Counted from the stretch's first letter, positions 20,577 through 34,400 are shown. The stretch: DNA of 64,000 nucleotides from Chiua virens (GCA_019787685.1 JAHNUO010000008.1:744001-808000); one strand, 5' to 3'. Numbers and translations are program-made. The notes: generated by a model from the letters alone, not told the origin.

Positions 20577-23500
20577 CTACTTATCCACCACCTCATCTTC
20601 AGCATCGCTCGCCATAGTTCTTCGGGACAACCCACCTGCAGTACGTCCGATACCTCTCTTAACATCTGCCCCACCAGTTGCAGACATACGTGACGTTCCT
20701 CCAGACAGCCTCTTGTAGATGTTCGACGGTGGTGGTGACACCGCAGTGGCACGATTGTTGAAGTTTGCAATCATCCCAGTCACGCTACCCTGTTGACTCC
20801 TTGGAGCCCTCGACAAACGCGGTCCACGAACACCTCCCTGTCCCGACGCGTGCCTCGACAATCCCGACTTGGCAGTCGTTAAAAGCTGGTCTTCAGCAGC
20901 CGATTCGCTGCCCGCAGTAACCGATGGTGAAGGACTGCGTGCCTGAGCTGGAGAGGCACTGCCAGAACGGAAGGCCGAGTTTCGCCTGAGCGATTTAATG
21001 GGATTCTGAGGGGTTGCTGGGGTCACCGCAACTGTCGCTGGAGGAGTTGCGGGTTTTTCTTCCGCGATTGGGGGCGATGCCGGTGGGGAGACAAACGAAG
21101 GTCGTAGAGGGGGCGCGTCGTCAACTTCAGGCGGTGGTTCCTTGAAGGTAGGACGAGGCGGCGTGTCATCGGTCTCGGGAGGGGGTTCCCTGAAGATGGG
21201 TCGAGGAGGAGCAGTGTCATCCTCTCGAATCTTGGGTTCTACTATTTGAGGTTCCGAAGCAGGAGGTTTGATTGACTCCGGCTCTGAAGCCAATAATGCA
21301 GGTTCGTCCAGTTTCGTCGTAGGTGGTGAGACCGTTACAACTACTGCGTTGGCCTGGGATTCTGAGGAAAGCGTTTGTGCGGCTTGCTGGGCGGCGAGGA
21401 GCTCCCTATTTGGGCCGCTTACCGACAGCTTGGCACGACTCATCCGCAGATCAACCGGGGCAGTCCGCTTTCTGACAGGTATACGTCGTTCAGATTCACG
21501 CTGTTTTCTGGCAATCGTGAGTGGTAAAATATTGTCATAGTTCTTCAGCAGGTCAAGGAACAACACTGGAACAATCTGAGTATCAAACGGAAACAAGGAA
21601 ACCGAATACTTACGCATGGGGTGGCGATCTTGGATGGATAACTCAGTCTCGATCTTAGGCCGAATGATTGCTAAGTAGCGCAGCAGTTTAGCCAAAGGCG
21701 CGCCTCGTTTTAAGAGAAATACTTACTACGACCAATTGACAACGCAAGTTTTGTGATATAGATATCAGCAGGGTCTTCATCGGTTGTGGATATGATCAAG
21801 GTGCGAAGATGCGTCACTATGGCATCTAGAACATAAAGATGGACTTTAGGAAGCCTTTGAAGGGCCATTTGCAAGTCTTGCAAATGCTGTTCCTCAGAGA
21901 CTTCTCCATCCGCCTTGGTTGCCGAGCCGACGGTCGGATACAGTTTCCTTATCTCGTCCCAACCTTCCCATAATGCCAGGGGCGGATCAAGTTCCAAAGC
22001 CCACAGTTTGATACACCCAGCAAGAACAGGCGCGTCATACTTGCTGAGCATTTCAAATGAAAATGGTTGTCCAGGTGGAACTGCATTGAGAGCTTCTCTG
22101 AGGTGGTGAAGCGCTGGGAGTGGCACTTCATAAATCCAGGCTTTGCGTTTTTCTGGGGATGATGGATCAGACCATTAATGAAGACCAAGTGATTCCGAGT
22201 GCATACCAGCATCATTATGCAACTTCGTGTATGATTCTGTTAGGGAATCGAGGAGCGCAGAGAGAACAGGAGGAATCTTTTCGTTCTTTTCCTCGCCAGA
22301 AGTGAGAGCACTCCAGCCACCTTCTGCCCACTTGCGAAGATCAATGCCAAACACTACATCCGACTCATCGTGGGCAACCGACTCGTAGAGCTGAGGTACC
22401 GGACGGAAAGGGCCCGTACGGTAACGCTCCATCAGAGCAGTCAGATCTGAATCGGGCTGGAAAGATGCAATGAGGGTCGCTGACTGTTCTAGAGTCGGCT
22501 CAAATGCTTTCGGTAGATTAGCCAGGGTCCCTTGATATTGAAGGAGCACTACAGGTCAAAGTGGAAGCATAGAAATTTAATATGAATGTCAGCAAGGGTT
22601 AGTACAGACGTCACATACCAGTTTTGACTGCCGCAAGGCGCTCCAACTCCCATCTCTGTAGTGTCTTGAGCAACTCCTCGACTCTCTCCTCCAATCCGAG
22701 TCGCTGTCTGTCAAGCTTCCTCACAGAGACACGGTACAACTTATCAGCGTCATCAGCCTCGTTACGAAGTCTGATATGTACTGGTTCGTTCTGAGAGTTA
22801 GCGTTGAGCGCTTTGGTGACGACGTTTACGAGGTCGCCAGAGCGCCTCAATAAATTACCGGTAATCTGGCTCCCCTTTGCAGAAGTAGCTGAAACCTCGG
22901 TTCCTTTGTCTTCAAGGTCAAACGCCTGTTGTGTGGCGTCAGGAAATGTCGTAAAACGGAGATGCGACGACAAACTTTAGATCGGAATTGATAATACACA
23001 TCATCGGCATGTTCAAATTGGTTTCCGAACTCGCCAACTCTGCGGAGCAGACCCTCTCTTTCTGTGAGGTCCCTTGCACCTTCCTCTGCCAAGTCGATGT
23101 TGCCAGCAAAGCCAGGTACATTTTTATTCAGCCACTCAACGAATTCTGAACCCGTGAAACAGTCTACATACTCTCCGATCAGCGGAAAGCGAATGGGTCT
23201 GAGAGGGAGCTCGGCAGCAGCGCGTGTCAGCAAGGCAGACACGGTTGGTGGTGGTAGGGACAAGCCAGCCACAAGGATTGGTGTAGGGGGGAGCGGTGCT
23301 GCAGACGACTTGGGTGAGGTCACCCCTGCTTTGGGAGGAGGCAGGGGAGGTGACATAGGAGGAGGGGACGACGCAATGACCGAAGGGGACGATTCAATGG
23401 CTTTACCCTTGCCCTTGTCAACCTTCGGTGACTCTTCTTCTTCTTTTTCGACAGTAGTTTCGCTGCCTGCATCAGACGCGGTAACGGACGACGCAGATGC

Positions 23501-24442
23501 GACGGCCCTGCGTTGAATTTCCTTGAATCGCTGTGCGATGCGTTCGGAAACAGTGCCGGAACGCTGGGGCGGACGGACATCGCGTGGCGCGAGCCGCGGT
23601 GACGTTGTGTAGTGATCACCTAAATCATTATTGGGTGCGAATTTGGCACTGTTTGATGAGTCAGTTATGCACAGGATGGACAAGGGTTACCCATACTCGT
23701 CTTCGGCCTCGTCAGCCCGACGAATCTTTGTAAGGTATGCGTTCTTTAACTTGATGACCTACATGTACAAAGTTGAAACCAGGAAAGTGGTGGTCAAGAG
23801 AAGGTAGAACAGACCTCCTTTTGGGCATCCTCGTAGTAGCGCACCCAGTTGTTCAAAGCAGTTGCTTTGCTCGTAGACAACCTCTCCTGTTGGGCGAGAG
23901 TTACAAAATGTCTGGGAATGCATGGCCACGAGTACCTTGTAACCTTGAGCCCAAACATGGAAAGGCTCGACGACTAGCGTCTGAAGGTCCTTGGAAGTAT
24001 CTCTGTGAATCTGGCCTTGGGCGGCGGACTCGGCCTGAAGCCCACGGAATGTCATGAGGAGTGAGGCACCGTCATCTCTGCTGAAACCAGCTGCCGACGC
24101 CGGTTGAGGAGATGAAACTTGGCGGAGAATGTGAGGACTTACCTTGAGAGCTGGTGGCAGGCGGGCTGAGCAACGCCGCGGCAAACTGATTCTCCGCGTT
24201 TACACGTGCCTGGGAAGAGGTGAGGACGGGATCAGGAAGAGAGAGGGCATGCGTACGCGGATGAATACAACAATCTCGTCGTTCTCGACAACCCCCTAGA
24301 CATTGGCTGAGATGTGTATGAAGAAAGGACGAGTAGAGTTCTGTACCTGCTCGAGCTTGCTATATAGGACTTCGAGGCCCTTTCTGTAGTCGTGAGTCCA
24401 GAAAGAGTTTGTAAATGTGAGGGGGAGTGAGAGGACCGCCAT
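20577..24442 (-). CDS. F-BAR / DEP / RhoGAP protein, Rgd2-like
   Basis: Proteins of this layout bind curved membranes and switch off Rho or Cdc42 GTPases in polar growth and septation. The N-terminal F-BAR begins MAVLSLPLTFTNSFWTHDYR then KGLEVLYSKLEQ. A DEP domain follows (RFPLIGEYVDCFTGSEFVEW, with NVPGFAGNIDLAEEGARDL). A second F-BAR half comes after it (YRVSVRKLDRQRLGLEERVE, LLKTLQRWELERLAAVKT), so DEP is inserted in the F-BAR as in yeast Rgd2. The RhoGAP follows (VFGIDLRKWAEGGWSAL, KRKAWIYEVPLPALHHLREA, LLRYLAIIRP), and then a long proline/serine-rich tail ending ASDAEDEVVDK. The usual GxxRxSG arginine-finger motif of RhoGAPs is not visible where KRKAWIYEVP stands. The start is 107 bases from the divergent mL44 gene. 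Confidence 0.9.
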
Positions 24443-24549
24443 GTCGGTGACGGTCTTGCAAGAGATGTGTCAAATACCGTATTCGGACATTGCCGACTCT
24501 CCTTTGACCAGCTAATTTTTTGTCCCGGTCACTTTGACTTTGTGCGCAA

Positions 24550-25862
24550 ATGGGTCATGTCTCAAACAGGCTCTACTCAAAGCTCGCTGTCTCTGCCGCT
24601 CATCTGACCCAGTTTCCCCCAAGAGAAGCCATCGTCAGGCAGGCTGGTAAAATCATCTTCGATCCTCAATCCTGGGCGGCCCTACAACCTCCTCCCCCCT
24701 CCGCCTTGTCCGCCTTTTCACATCGTATTGGCCTTGGTTCAATAGTGGATTCTCCTGACACCATTCGACGCGCTTGTACCCACAAGTCATTCGTGAGCCT
24801 CCATGCAAAGTACTATCCGTCCAGTCCAGTTCCTCCGACCAACGCAGACCTCGCTGCACTTGGTAACTCTCTCATGGGTCTCTTTACCGCGGAATACCTC
24901 CATACTGCATATCCCCATCTTCCCACCCGTGTTCTCAAGGCGGCAGTCAGCGCTCACGTGGGCCCCTTGACGTGCGCCAGCGTCGCTCAGGAAATGGGTG
25001 CTACCCCTTTTTTACGCTGGCATAGACAGGTTCGCGCGTTATCCTCATTCCAAATTTATTTCGTTAATTTCTTCCCCGCCAAGCCGTCCACACCGACGTC
25101 ACCTGCACTCTTGCACACTGACGCGCTCGCGTCAATACCGCGTGCCTTAACGGCACTAGTGTACCAAGAGAGGTCGCTCTCTACAGCGCGCAAATTTGTC
25201 CATTCCTTTTTTCTGAGCCGCCAAGTCGATTTGCGAACCATGTTGAAATTCCGAGATCCAAAACGCGCTCTCATGGAGACAGTCGCGAAATTTGGTAGAG
25301 AACGACCAAGGTCAAGGTGCGTCATGTCCTACTCGGAGTGTGTTCCCAAAAGCTCACTTCTTTCAGACTCTTGAAAGAGACAGGTCGATTTTCGAACTCG
25401 CCCATATTCGTTGTTGGGATATACTCGGGGCCAGACAAACTTGGCGAAGGTTTCGGTAGTTCACTAAAAATGGCAGAGTACAGGGTATGTGATCTCTCGT
25501 ATTAAACTGACAACCATCGTTTAGGCTTTCTACAGGCCGCCGAGGATGCTTTGCATCGGTTGTACCTCACAAGGACTCCACCTGATCTTGTTCAACTGCC
25601 TTCGTCGACTTTTGACTCCCAGGGTAACATATTTAAGTCTGACCATGCGGCAGATTACACTCCTGGTAATCTTGGTGAGGCTGAGGTCTTGTATGCCAGT
25701 TCTGGTCGCAGCGGGATAACCGCTCCCAAACGACCCTCAATAGAGCAATTGGCAAACAAAAGACTGGTGTATAATACTCATCTGGATAATTTGCATCACT
25801 CGTTATCGAAATGCTTTGGGGATTGTGAAGACTCATCTAATCAGCATTGTCAATCGCCGTAA
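24550..25862 (+). CDS. Mitochondrial large-subunit ribosomal protein mL44 (MRPL3/MRPL44)
   Basis: A mitoribosomal protein built from an RNase III-like fold and a double-stranded RNA-binding domain, without nuclease activity. An N-terminal presequence-like part (MGHVSNRLYSKLAVSAAHLT) precedes the RNase III-like region (DTIRRACTHKSF, LAALGNSLMGLFTAEYLHTA, YPHLPTRVLKAAVSAHVG, SIPRALTALVYQERSLSTAR, KFVHSFFLSRQVDLRTMLKF) and then a dsRBD (PIFVVGIYSGPDKLGEGFGS, KMAEYRAAEDALHRLYL). The catalytic acidic signature of true RNase III (NERLEFLGD) is not present: LAALGNSLMG stands there, as expected for mL44. Introns near 25.32 and 25.49 kb restore the frame. A 54-base in-frame stretch after RWHRQ (from about 25030) may be a further intron. 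Confidence 0.88.
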
Positions 25863-26476
25863 TGTCATTTCGTGTCAGCTCAAGAGCCATGTACGGAAGT
25901 TAGAACAGATGCGCTGTGGTTAATGAAGTGCAACTCCCGGCCACATCATCAATATTGACGAGGCTAAAACTTTGGGTATTGGTGAGATGCGGCGAGCACT
26001 TCCATAGATGACCTTGCTATCCATGAACACTGACGATAGCCGCGGTACATTGCTTGGAGATTGCATGTATCCTCATCGATGAACGTGCCGTGTTCGAGAC
26101 TCGAAACAACATAACCCGCCAACTTCTAGACCTGTCTTGGACCGTTTGACGAATGATCGAACCGTGCCAGCCCCACGAGCTTGAGCTTGAGCACTAGACA
26201 AGTGACGTTTGAAAGGGAGTCCTGTGCATAAGTTATGTAGGAGTCAAAAGGAATTTATACGACTCTGAACATGTTTCCGTAAAGTGATGGCTTGTTAGCC
26301 TGAAGGAGTCAGGTTGTGTGTCACGATCAAGAACCATCACGCAATTGGTTGAAAGTCGAAGTTGAACCGAGTCTTCCCATGAATACTAATCAGAAGGCTA
26401 ACGACCTTCTCCCACACCCGCTATATTTCCCTGCTATTCGGTTGGACGATTCTACCTGTCCTACCCATCGTCTATC
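25863..26476. other. Intergenic region, nothing recognised
   Basis: About 610 bases between mL44 and the M20 peptidase gene on the same strand. No open frame of interest, RNA gene or repeat was seen. Confidence 0.4.
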
Positions 26477-28874
26477 ATGTCCGTTTCACAAGGCAAGCTT
26501 TCCGAAGAGCTCCCAGGCCTCTTGCCGAGGCAGAAGACGCTTGGTGTCTCCTCGAGAGTCGCAAAGACGGCCCTTATCGCGTTAGCAGCGCTTGCGATCA
26601 CGTTGTTTGGGAGAACTGCCCATAAGCAGCTTTCGCACTGCTTGCAAAGCGCATCCGTGGTCCCAGTTAACAGCGATTTATGTCCTCAGGCGCCTTCGCT
26701 GATCCCAGTGAAAAACAACGCATTGTGGGCAACGCTAACAGAAATCTACGGGACCGAGGGGTTCCGATCAAAAGCGGTGGATTGGCTCTCGGGAGCCATT
26801 CAAATTCCGTGAGTCTGTAGTTTGGCGGGTGTGGTAATACACATAGCTCACACATGAGCGTTCTGAAGCACCGAATCTTATGATCAAATGGATCCAGTAG
26901 GGGTCGACCCCCGCTGGGAGAAATTTACTTCGTTCCATGATTATCTTGAAAAGTCGTTCCCTCTGGTGTACGTCTCGAGTAGTCTGATCCGCTTGCATAA
27001 TTAATACCGCGTTTGCAATAGGCACTCATCCCTCGAATTGTCCAAGGTCAACACTTATGGACTGATCTATCTGTGGAAAGGATCGGACGCTACTCTGAAA
27101 CCCCTACTCTTGGCCGCGCACCAAGGTCTGGACAAGTTCCATCATCACTATCTGTTTCACCACAACTTTCGCTTCAGATGTCGTGCCCGTAGAGCCCACG
27201 ACATATGATGCCTGGACTCATCCCCCGTTCTCGGGTTATTTCGATGGTTTGTCACCCAGAATCCCCTCGGCGGCGTTTTTCATATAGCCATTATTCGCAG
27301 GCAACTTGATTTGGGGCCGAGGTACCTCAGACGACAAGAGTGGTTTGATTGGCATATTGTAAGGTTCCTTTGAGGGTTGCTCCGCCCGAAGTTATTGAAT
27401 ACAACAGGTCGGCGATGGAAACTATGTTGGAAAATGGGTTTCAACCAACTCGAACGGTGGTACTTGCCTCGGGGTTCGACGAAGAGAGCGGCGGAAGATA
27501 TGTAAGGCGCACTCCATGCGCATCTCGCCCAAGGTTGACATCATTTAGGGTGCACAAACTTTGGCGTCAGAGCTACTGGACATGTTTGGCGAAAATGGGT
27601 ACGCCATGTTGGTTGACGAAGGCGGTAAGACAGGTCGCTCGACAAGAAATGTTAACCTGCTAATGCACCGTTGTAGCTGGCTATGGCGAACAGTACGGGC
27701 AGATTATTGCTACCCCTGGTATCGCAGAGAAGGGTTCAGTCGATGTCATGATCGAAGTCGCTACGCAAGGGGGACATTCCAGCTTGCCTCCCCCTCATAC
27801 GGTTAGTTCCAGATAATTGTTCGCGTACCTCACTGACAACTGTGGATAGAGCATTGGTTTACTCGCAGAGTTCCTTGTTGCCATAGAAAAAAATCCTTTT
27901 GAAGTCCATCTGGTCAGAGTTTCGTCGCATACTGTCTGAATATCTGAATAAATATTCTTCAGGCCCGTGGTTCGCCCATGTACAAGAATGTCCAGTGTCT
28001 GGCACGACATGCTCCCGACTTACCTAGTTCACTGAGGGAGGATATCCTCAACTCTGAACACTCTGACAAGGCACTGCTGTCCGCGGAAAGAGAACTCTTC
28101 AAAGATGCGAATGTCAAAAGTCTCGTGGGTACAACTCAAGCGATTGATCTTATTCACGGGGGAGTGAAAGTCAATGCACTTCCGGAACGTGCCTATGCGG
28201 TTGTTAATCACCGTGTCTCTGTCGAAAGGCAAGGGATTCGCTGATGCTGTGAACATACATTGACCTCTTGGTGAATAGTTCCGTTGCTGCTACAAGAGAA
28301 CGGGATGCCAGATTGCTGCGGTCGCTTGCGCAGGAGTATAATTTATCGTACACTGCATTCGACGTTGATATGAACTGGGATCAAAGCGCACCAGCTCACG
28401 GAACGCTGACACTTTCTACTGCATTCGATAGTGGGCTCGAGCCCGCACCGATTTCGCCAACTGACGGGGACGTGATGCCCTACATGGTGTTGTCGGGAAG
28501 TATCAAAGCAGCCTATAATTCTCACAGGAGTATCACCGGGGAAGACCATGTCATTGTAAGTCCCGGATTAATGTCGGGCAATACCGGTGTGTAACAGGTT
28601 AGGAGGAAATGTTCATACTGATTCTGACGAAATGACAGATACGAAATTCTACTGGAAGTTGACGCCGCATATTTTCCGATATGGACACACAGAGGGGGCG
28701 ATTGGGGGTGCCCCACTTGCGGGAGTGCACACAGTCAACGAGGGTGAGAGCTGATGGATGTGTCAGGCACTGTAACTGATATGATTTACAGCGATCTCGG
28801 CCTCGAGCTTTGTTGAGATCATCAGGTTTTTCACAGTTCTTATCCTGAACGCGGACGAGACGCTGCTGGCGTGA
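26477..28874 (+). CDS. M20 family carboxypeptidase (CPS1-like)
   Basis: A zinc metallopeptidase related to yeast vacuolar carboxypeptidase S. After a hydrophilic head, one membrane segment (VAKTALIALAALAITLFG) suggests a type II vacuolar or secretory membrane protein. The metal-binding blocks are LLLAAHQDVVPV (His and Asp), NLIWGRGTSDDKSGLIG (bridging Asp), VVLASGFDEESGG (Glu pair) and, near the C-terminus, FRYGHTEGAIGGAPLAGVHT with the last His. The dimerisation-type insert is present (SVDVMIEVATQGGHSSLPPP, then NALPERAYAVVNHRVSV). About nine introns are needed to join the parts, for example one of about 54 bases after GLIGIL. All catalytic positions appear intact. Peptide degradation is expected from the family; the exact substrate is unknown. 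Confidence 0.9.
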
Positions 28875-29279
28875 GATGTTACGTGATTCCATCATTATGA
28901 AACCGGTCACAGAACCCGCGGAAATGGCTTCAACGATGTCGGGTGTTGTTATGGGCGCAGTTGCGTGCGAGTTTCAAATAATACAACTTGAAATGATTTC
29001 AAAGATATGAGTGTTTGGATGCACAGAGGGAGTGCGGTTAATCCATAGTCTGTGTCCCTGCGGCATAGAAGGAGAGGAAGCTTGGCTTGTGTGAAGAGGA
29101 AGCATGATTGATTGTACCACGCGGGCCGGTTCATTTGAGTCAGCGGATATTATTGCATTTCCAAAAAGGGAAGGCAGATAAGCATGATTATAATATTTTT
29201 TTTGTTAGGTCGATTATCGGGGTTTCTAGTAACGTCCCACTTGCGTTCGTTCCGCTCGTTTTTCGTCTCGTTCGTTGTC
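28875..29279. other. Intergenic region upstream of chitin deacetylase
   Basis: About 400 bases. No gene seen; T-rich tract at about 29199-29206 close to the deacetylase start. Confidence 0.35.
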
Positions 29280-31055
29280 ATGTACCTCAACGCCCTTGTC
29301 GCTCTTTTTGCCTTCCTCGCAGCCGTCAGCGCCAACGACCGCCATGTCCGTCTCGTCAAGAGACAGTCTCCCTCCCCATCCTCCGCCCCCATGTCCACCA
29401 CCACCGCGTCGGCACCATCCTCTTCTGCTTCCAACCCCTCCTCTTCTGGCTCAGCGACCTCCTCGAATACCACCTCGAATTCCCCAGTCCCAACTACTCC
29501 TGTTGGAACGGCCATTCCCTCGCTAAGCCAGATTACCTCCGGAATGGCCACCCCTTCCACTCTGCCCGTTACCGCGACTTATCCTGCTGGCGCTACTCCC
29601 CCAATTTCCGGTGCTCCAGTTCTACCGACTCCCTGTATGTTTTTTCTCTTCTTATTCTCATCCCCTTTCTCATCCGCTCCAGTCGTTTTCATTTCGAGTC
29701 AATGGCCGCCCCAGGACAAGATTGCGCCTACTAGTACGCATCTGCCTTACTTTCGCCGACCATCGCTTAGATTCAATTTCTCGCCCCAGATACCACGGAG
29801 GTCGCTCAGTGGATGCAGGAGCTAGATGGATTCGACGTTCCCGACCTTAGCCCTACCCCAGATGGAACGTGCGCCGGCGATCCTACTGCTGCAGCGGATG
29901 CTGCGAACCGTGGCTGGTGGACGTGCGGTGGTTATACCCGCGTTACAGACATCACCGCATGCCCAACTAAGATGACTTGGGGTGTAAGCTTTGATGATGG
30001 TCCTGGTTTTTACAGTCAGCACTTTCTTCTTTCCAGTCGCTCGTTTGTGTTTCACTGACCCTTGTACTCTATTTTTATGCGTCATTATCTAGCCCAGTGA
30101 GTTAATTCCCACATGTTATCAGTACCGACCTTAATTTTACGTTAGGGAACTACTTGATTACCTCTCCTCCAAGAGTCTCAAGTCTACATTCTTTGTTATT
30201 GGGTCACGTGTTGTCGAACGTCCTACGGTGCTTGTTGAAGAGTACATGGCTGGCCATGAGATCGCTGTTCATACTTGGTCTCACAAGGTTCCTGTCCTTT
30301 TTATCATTCCTTCTCTATCTCCGCTGACGTGAGCTCAGCCCCTTACTTCCCTTACCACCGAGCAAATCGTCGCGGAATTAGGCTACACCCGCAAAGCCAT
30401 CAAGCAGGTCCTTGGTGTTACCCCGACTTTGATGCGTCCGCCTTATGGCGATATCGATGATAGAGTTCGCGCTATTACTCTGGCCATGGGGATGGTTCCA
30501 GTTATTTGGACCCGTACCCCTTCTGGTGCCGCGTTCGATACCAACGGTAAAGTCGATTTTTATTCATGTCCCCGCTCATACTGATTGCGAATACAGACTG
30601 GAAGGTGCCTGGCGGTGTCGTAAATGGCTCACAGTCATTTGCCACTTTTCAGGCTATCCTCAATAATGCAACGATGCTGAATACTGGTTTTGTGGTTCTG
30701 GAACATGATTTATATGCGCAAACCGTGGACCTTGCTATTGGTTATACCCTTCCCGCTGCTGAAACTTTCAACCCCCCACTGACCGTAAGTATGCTTATCG
30801 ATGTTCCGTCCTCCAATTGATCTAGTCTTGCAGTTTGATTCTATTGGCCATTGCAACGGCATCCCCGATACTAATCTCTACCGTGAGAGTAACCAAAATG
30901 CGTCATTCCCTTACGCGAATACCTCTATCGGTGGCAACTCTAGCAGTGCGGGAAGTGGTAGTGGGGCCTCGAAAGCAGGCGACGCTGTGTTGAACGCTGC
31001 TATACCTCTGACAGCTGCTCTCGCATCACTAGCATTCGCGATGTCGCTACTGTGA
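29280..31055 (+). CDS. Chitin deacetylase, GPI-anchor type (CE4)
   Basis: Converts chitin of the cell wall to chitosan. The signal peptide is MYLNALVALFAFLAAVSA, followed by a serine/threonine/proline-rich stalk. The polysaccharide deacetylase domain shows the five usual motifs: WGVSFDDGPG (catalytic base and metal Asp), HEIAVHTWSHK (metal His pair), LMRPPYGDIDDRVRA, FDTNDWKVPG and VVLEHDLYAQTVD (catalytic His). The C-terminus has a serine/glycine-rich spacer and the hydrophobic end LTAALASLAFAMSLL, typical of GPI attachment. An upstream ATG in the same frame (29184) would hide the signal peptide, so 29280 is preferred. A short exon coding QWPPQDKIAPT near 29.70-29.73 kb joins the stalk to TTEVAQWMQELDGFDVPD. 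Confidence 0.93.
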
Positions 31056-31429
31056 CAGGACTCATAGTATTTACCGCTAGCTTTTACCACCCGACTAATT
31101 CCTAGACCGCGACGCGACTGTTTATAGCTTTGGCCACGGACAGATCATCCGGTTTCCAGGATGGAGGATGTTTTCTTTCTTGCTTTTTTGAATCTATTAC
31201 TGCTTTAGTTTTTTTACTTTGTATCCAAGTTAGCTAACAACTCTCCAACGCGATTTCTCGTCAAGATCGAATGTTGATGGAATAGATATCAGAGTTATTA
31301 ATGCTTATTCGGTGTGATATACACCATCGTAGCGGTGATCGCCGAGTTGGGTTGTCGTCCACTACCTGACACACTTGTAGGCGACACGCCTAGTTCACCT
31401 TGCTCTCGGTCAATCTGGACACAGTTGAC
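31056..31429. other. Intergenic region, nothing recognised
   Basis: About 370 bases between chitin deacetylase and SEC1, T-rich near 31190-31220. No gene or repeat recognised. Confidence 0.35.
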
Positions 31430-34400
31430 ATGTCCTCGCTCATTACCACTGTTCGCACAAGTATGGCCGCCAAGATCCCACTTTCCTTGTACCAACTGAG
31501 GCCGTGTTATCTAGAGTTCCTTCAAGCAATCAGATCTGTGAACCCACAAGGTCGATGGAAGATTCTTGTCGTAGACGACTACTCCCAGAAATTACTGGGC
31601 TCCGTGCTCAAGCAGTTTGATATTCTGGAGGAGAATGTCACTCGTATGCAGCCTTCTATCGCTCGCTGTCCGAGTCCATGACATTTGATGCTCTACGCCC
31701 AGTCATCGAATCGATCTCCAACCACAGAGAACCCCAGCAGTTCGAGGCTGTATATATCCTTATGCCTACAACGCAGAATGTCGACAGGATTATAAAGGAT
31801 TTCTCCACCGATCAAAAGCAGTACCTTGGTGCTCACTTGTTTTTCATCGACGGTGCGTGTGTCTGCGCATTGGAGCGTCGTTTATGTTACGAGGCTCATC
31901 TCAGGTCTCTCTGAACCTTTGTTTCAACGTCTGACATCATCCCCCGCGGAGCCTTCCTTCGCGGCCTGCAAGACCTCTTTTTGAACTTTTGGGGTGAGCA
32001 CCACCTTCCGGTACTTTCTTCACTTTCCATACTGATTTGGCGCCTGTAGCGGCGGAGGGACAGACGTTCTCTCTCAATTCCCCAGGCTTTTTCTTCAATA
32101 TTTACAGCCCGCCGCGTAATGAAGCCGCATTCAAAGCCTCCCGATCACGCTTAGAGGAAGAGCTCTTGTTCGCGAGCAAGACAGTACGAACCAGGTACCT
32201 CTAATTCCCTTCTCCCACTAAGCTGAAACACTAGATATCAAACATATGCATCACCCTCAACGAATTTCCCTATATTCGATACTACCTTCCTTCCCACCAT
32301 CTCCCGCTGGGTCCGCTCCAACCCCACTCGCAGACTCGTGCACCTCCACCATCCGAAGGAAGCAATCGATGGCGGACCGATCTAGCCCGGGGTGACGCCG
32401 CGCGCGCGTACGAGGCTGCGGACACGGAATTTGTAACCAGATTGTTGGCATTCATGGTACAGCGCAACTTAGACGAGCATAAGCGCACCAACCCTGACTT
32501 TCCTGTGAGCATCCATCGTTCCACTGCTTCAGCTAATGTGATTCTCATCTGCATTCGGATCAGAAACCTTCGGACCCTCCACGACCGCGGGGCACCCTTA
32601 TCATCACCGACCGCTCGATGGATGTTGTCGCACCATTGATCCACGAGTTTACATATCAGGCTATGTGCAACGATCTGCTACAAATAGAGGATGGGACAAA
32701 ATACACGTGCGTTCTTGTCCGTACTCTGGGGCGTTGACCCGACATGTGTTTTCAGTTATAAGTTTCAGTCTTCTATTGGTGCGTATGAAGATAAGACAGC
32801 CACTCTTTCAGAGACAGATACAGTATGGACGACTGTGAAACATATGCATATGCGAGAAGCCATCGATAAACTCATGGCAGACTTCAATAAATTCCTGGAA
32901 GAAAATGCTGGGTTCAAAGGGTAAGTCCAGCTTGGAATGCTTGTATTTGCTGTTGCCGACGCTATCGCAGAGAAGGAGCCGCGAGTCTGAACGACATGAA
33001 GGATATGTTAGCAAACCTACCTCAATATCAAGAACAGCGAGAAAAAGTAGGTACTTGTTTGACTGACGAGTTGCGCAGATTGATGATATCGGGATAGTTT
33101 TCACTGCATCTTAATATGGCCCAAGAATGCATGGGCACCTTTGAGAGGGATAAGCTTTCCCAAGTTGCCAACATCGAACAGGTGTCGTTTTTTTATTCGC
33201 TTTCACTTATGTCTTGTCTCAGTATACTTTCGGTCAGTGCTGCGCGACTGGAATGACCTGCGGAAGGAAAATCTCCAAAAACGTTGGTCGAGGAGATGGT
33301 TCCCCTTCTGGATAGTCGGGAAGTCATGTAAATTTTCTTCGTCTTGATTTATCCCGCCTAGTTAACGACCTTTAATGTTCCTAGAAACCCTAACAAGGTC
33401 CGCATGGTTGCTCTCTACATCATGTACCGCGATGGCGTTCCGGACGAAGACCGCCGACGGCTATATCAACATGCTCGGCTTGGCATGGCGGATCAAGACG
33501 CCATCAATGCGTTGACGCATCTCGGAGTGCGGATCACTAGAGTGAGTCGCAATGCCGTGAGTTGTTTGTCGATTTTCATTAACGAATCGTATATCCAGGG
33601 GCCCGCAGATAAGGACACGAAGAAGAAGTTGAAACAGAAACCATCTCAGGAGGAAGAGTATGATTTATCCCGATACAAGCCACTCCTCCGCACAGTCATC
33701 GAGGTATGTACTCCGTCACGCTCCTTTGCTCTATTCATCAACGCTTCTTAGGATCATGCGAACAACAAACTTGATGCATCCCTTTTCCCCTACGTCAAAG
33801 AGGCGCCATCTGCCACAACCACTACTAGCAAGGCTCCGGTGACCCCAACACACACCTCCTCACTTCGGAGTGCAAAGCCAAGTTGGCACAAAGCAACACG
33901 ACCAAACGCCCCAATTGATAATCGCCAGCGGGTAATCATATTCATGGCTGGTGGAATGACATACTCGGAAATCCGAGAGTGTTACGCGCTTGGCGGGTCA
34001 CTTAACAAAGATATCTACATCGGTGCGCACAACCCACGGATGTGCTATCCCATAGTGCTGACACTATCTTAAATAACAACCAGGGTCAACGCATACAATC
34101 ACGCCTCGGCAGTTCATTGACGATCTCAAAGTCCTGGAACTCGGTGGCGTTGGATCTCGTACAGCGCCTAATGGTGTTTCTACGAATCCTGCCCACCAGT
34201 CTTACCAGGAATACTATGACCAGAAATACTTTATCCCTGATCCAATTCCCCCGCAACGCCCAACACTTACTGTACCCAAGGATTCTGGTACGTCGGCCCG
34301 CAGCGGAAAGCTTTCCAAAAGCAGTCCGAGTTCGTCATATGCTGCCAGCTCGACGTCAGTCAACAGCGCTGGAATGGCCACAGCAGACAATGAGAAGAAA

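Noticed and set aside
23064..23516. Plus-strand open frame of 150 codons
   Set aside because: Antisense of the Pro/Ser-rich linker before the DEP domain in the Rgd2-like gene; low-complexity shadow.
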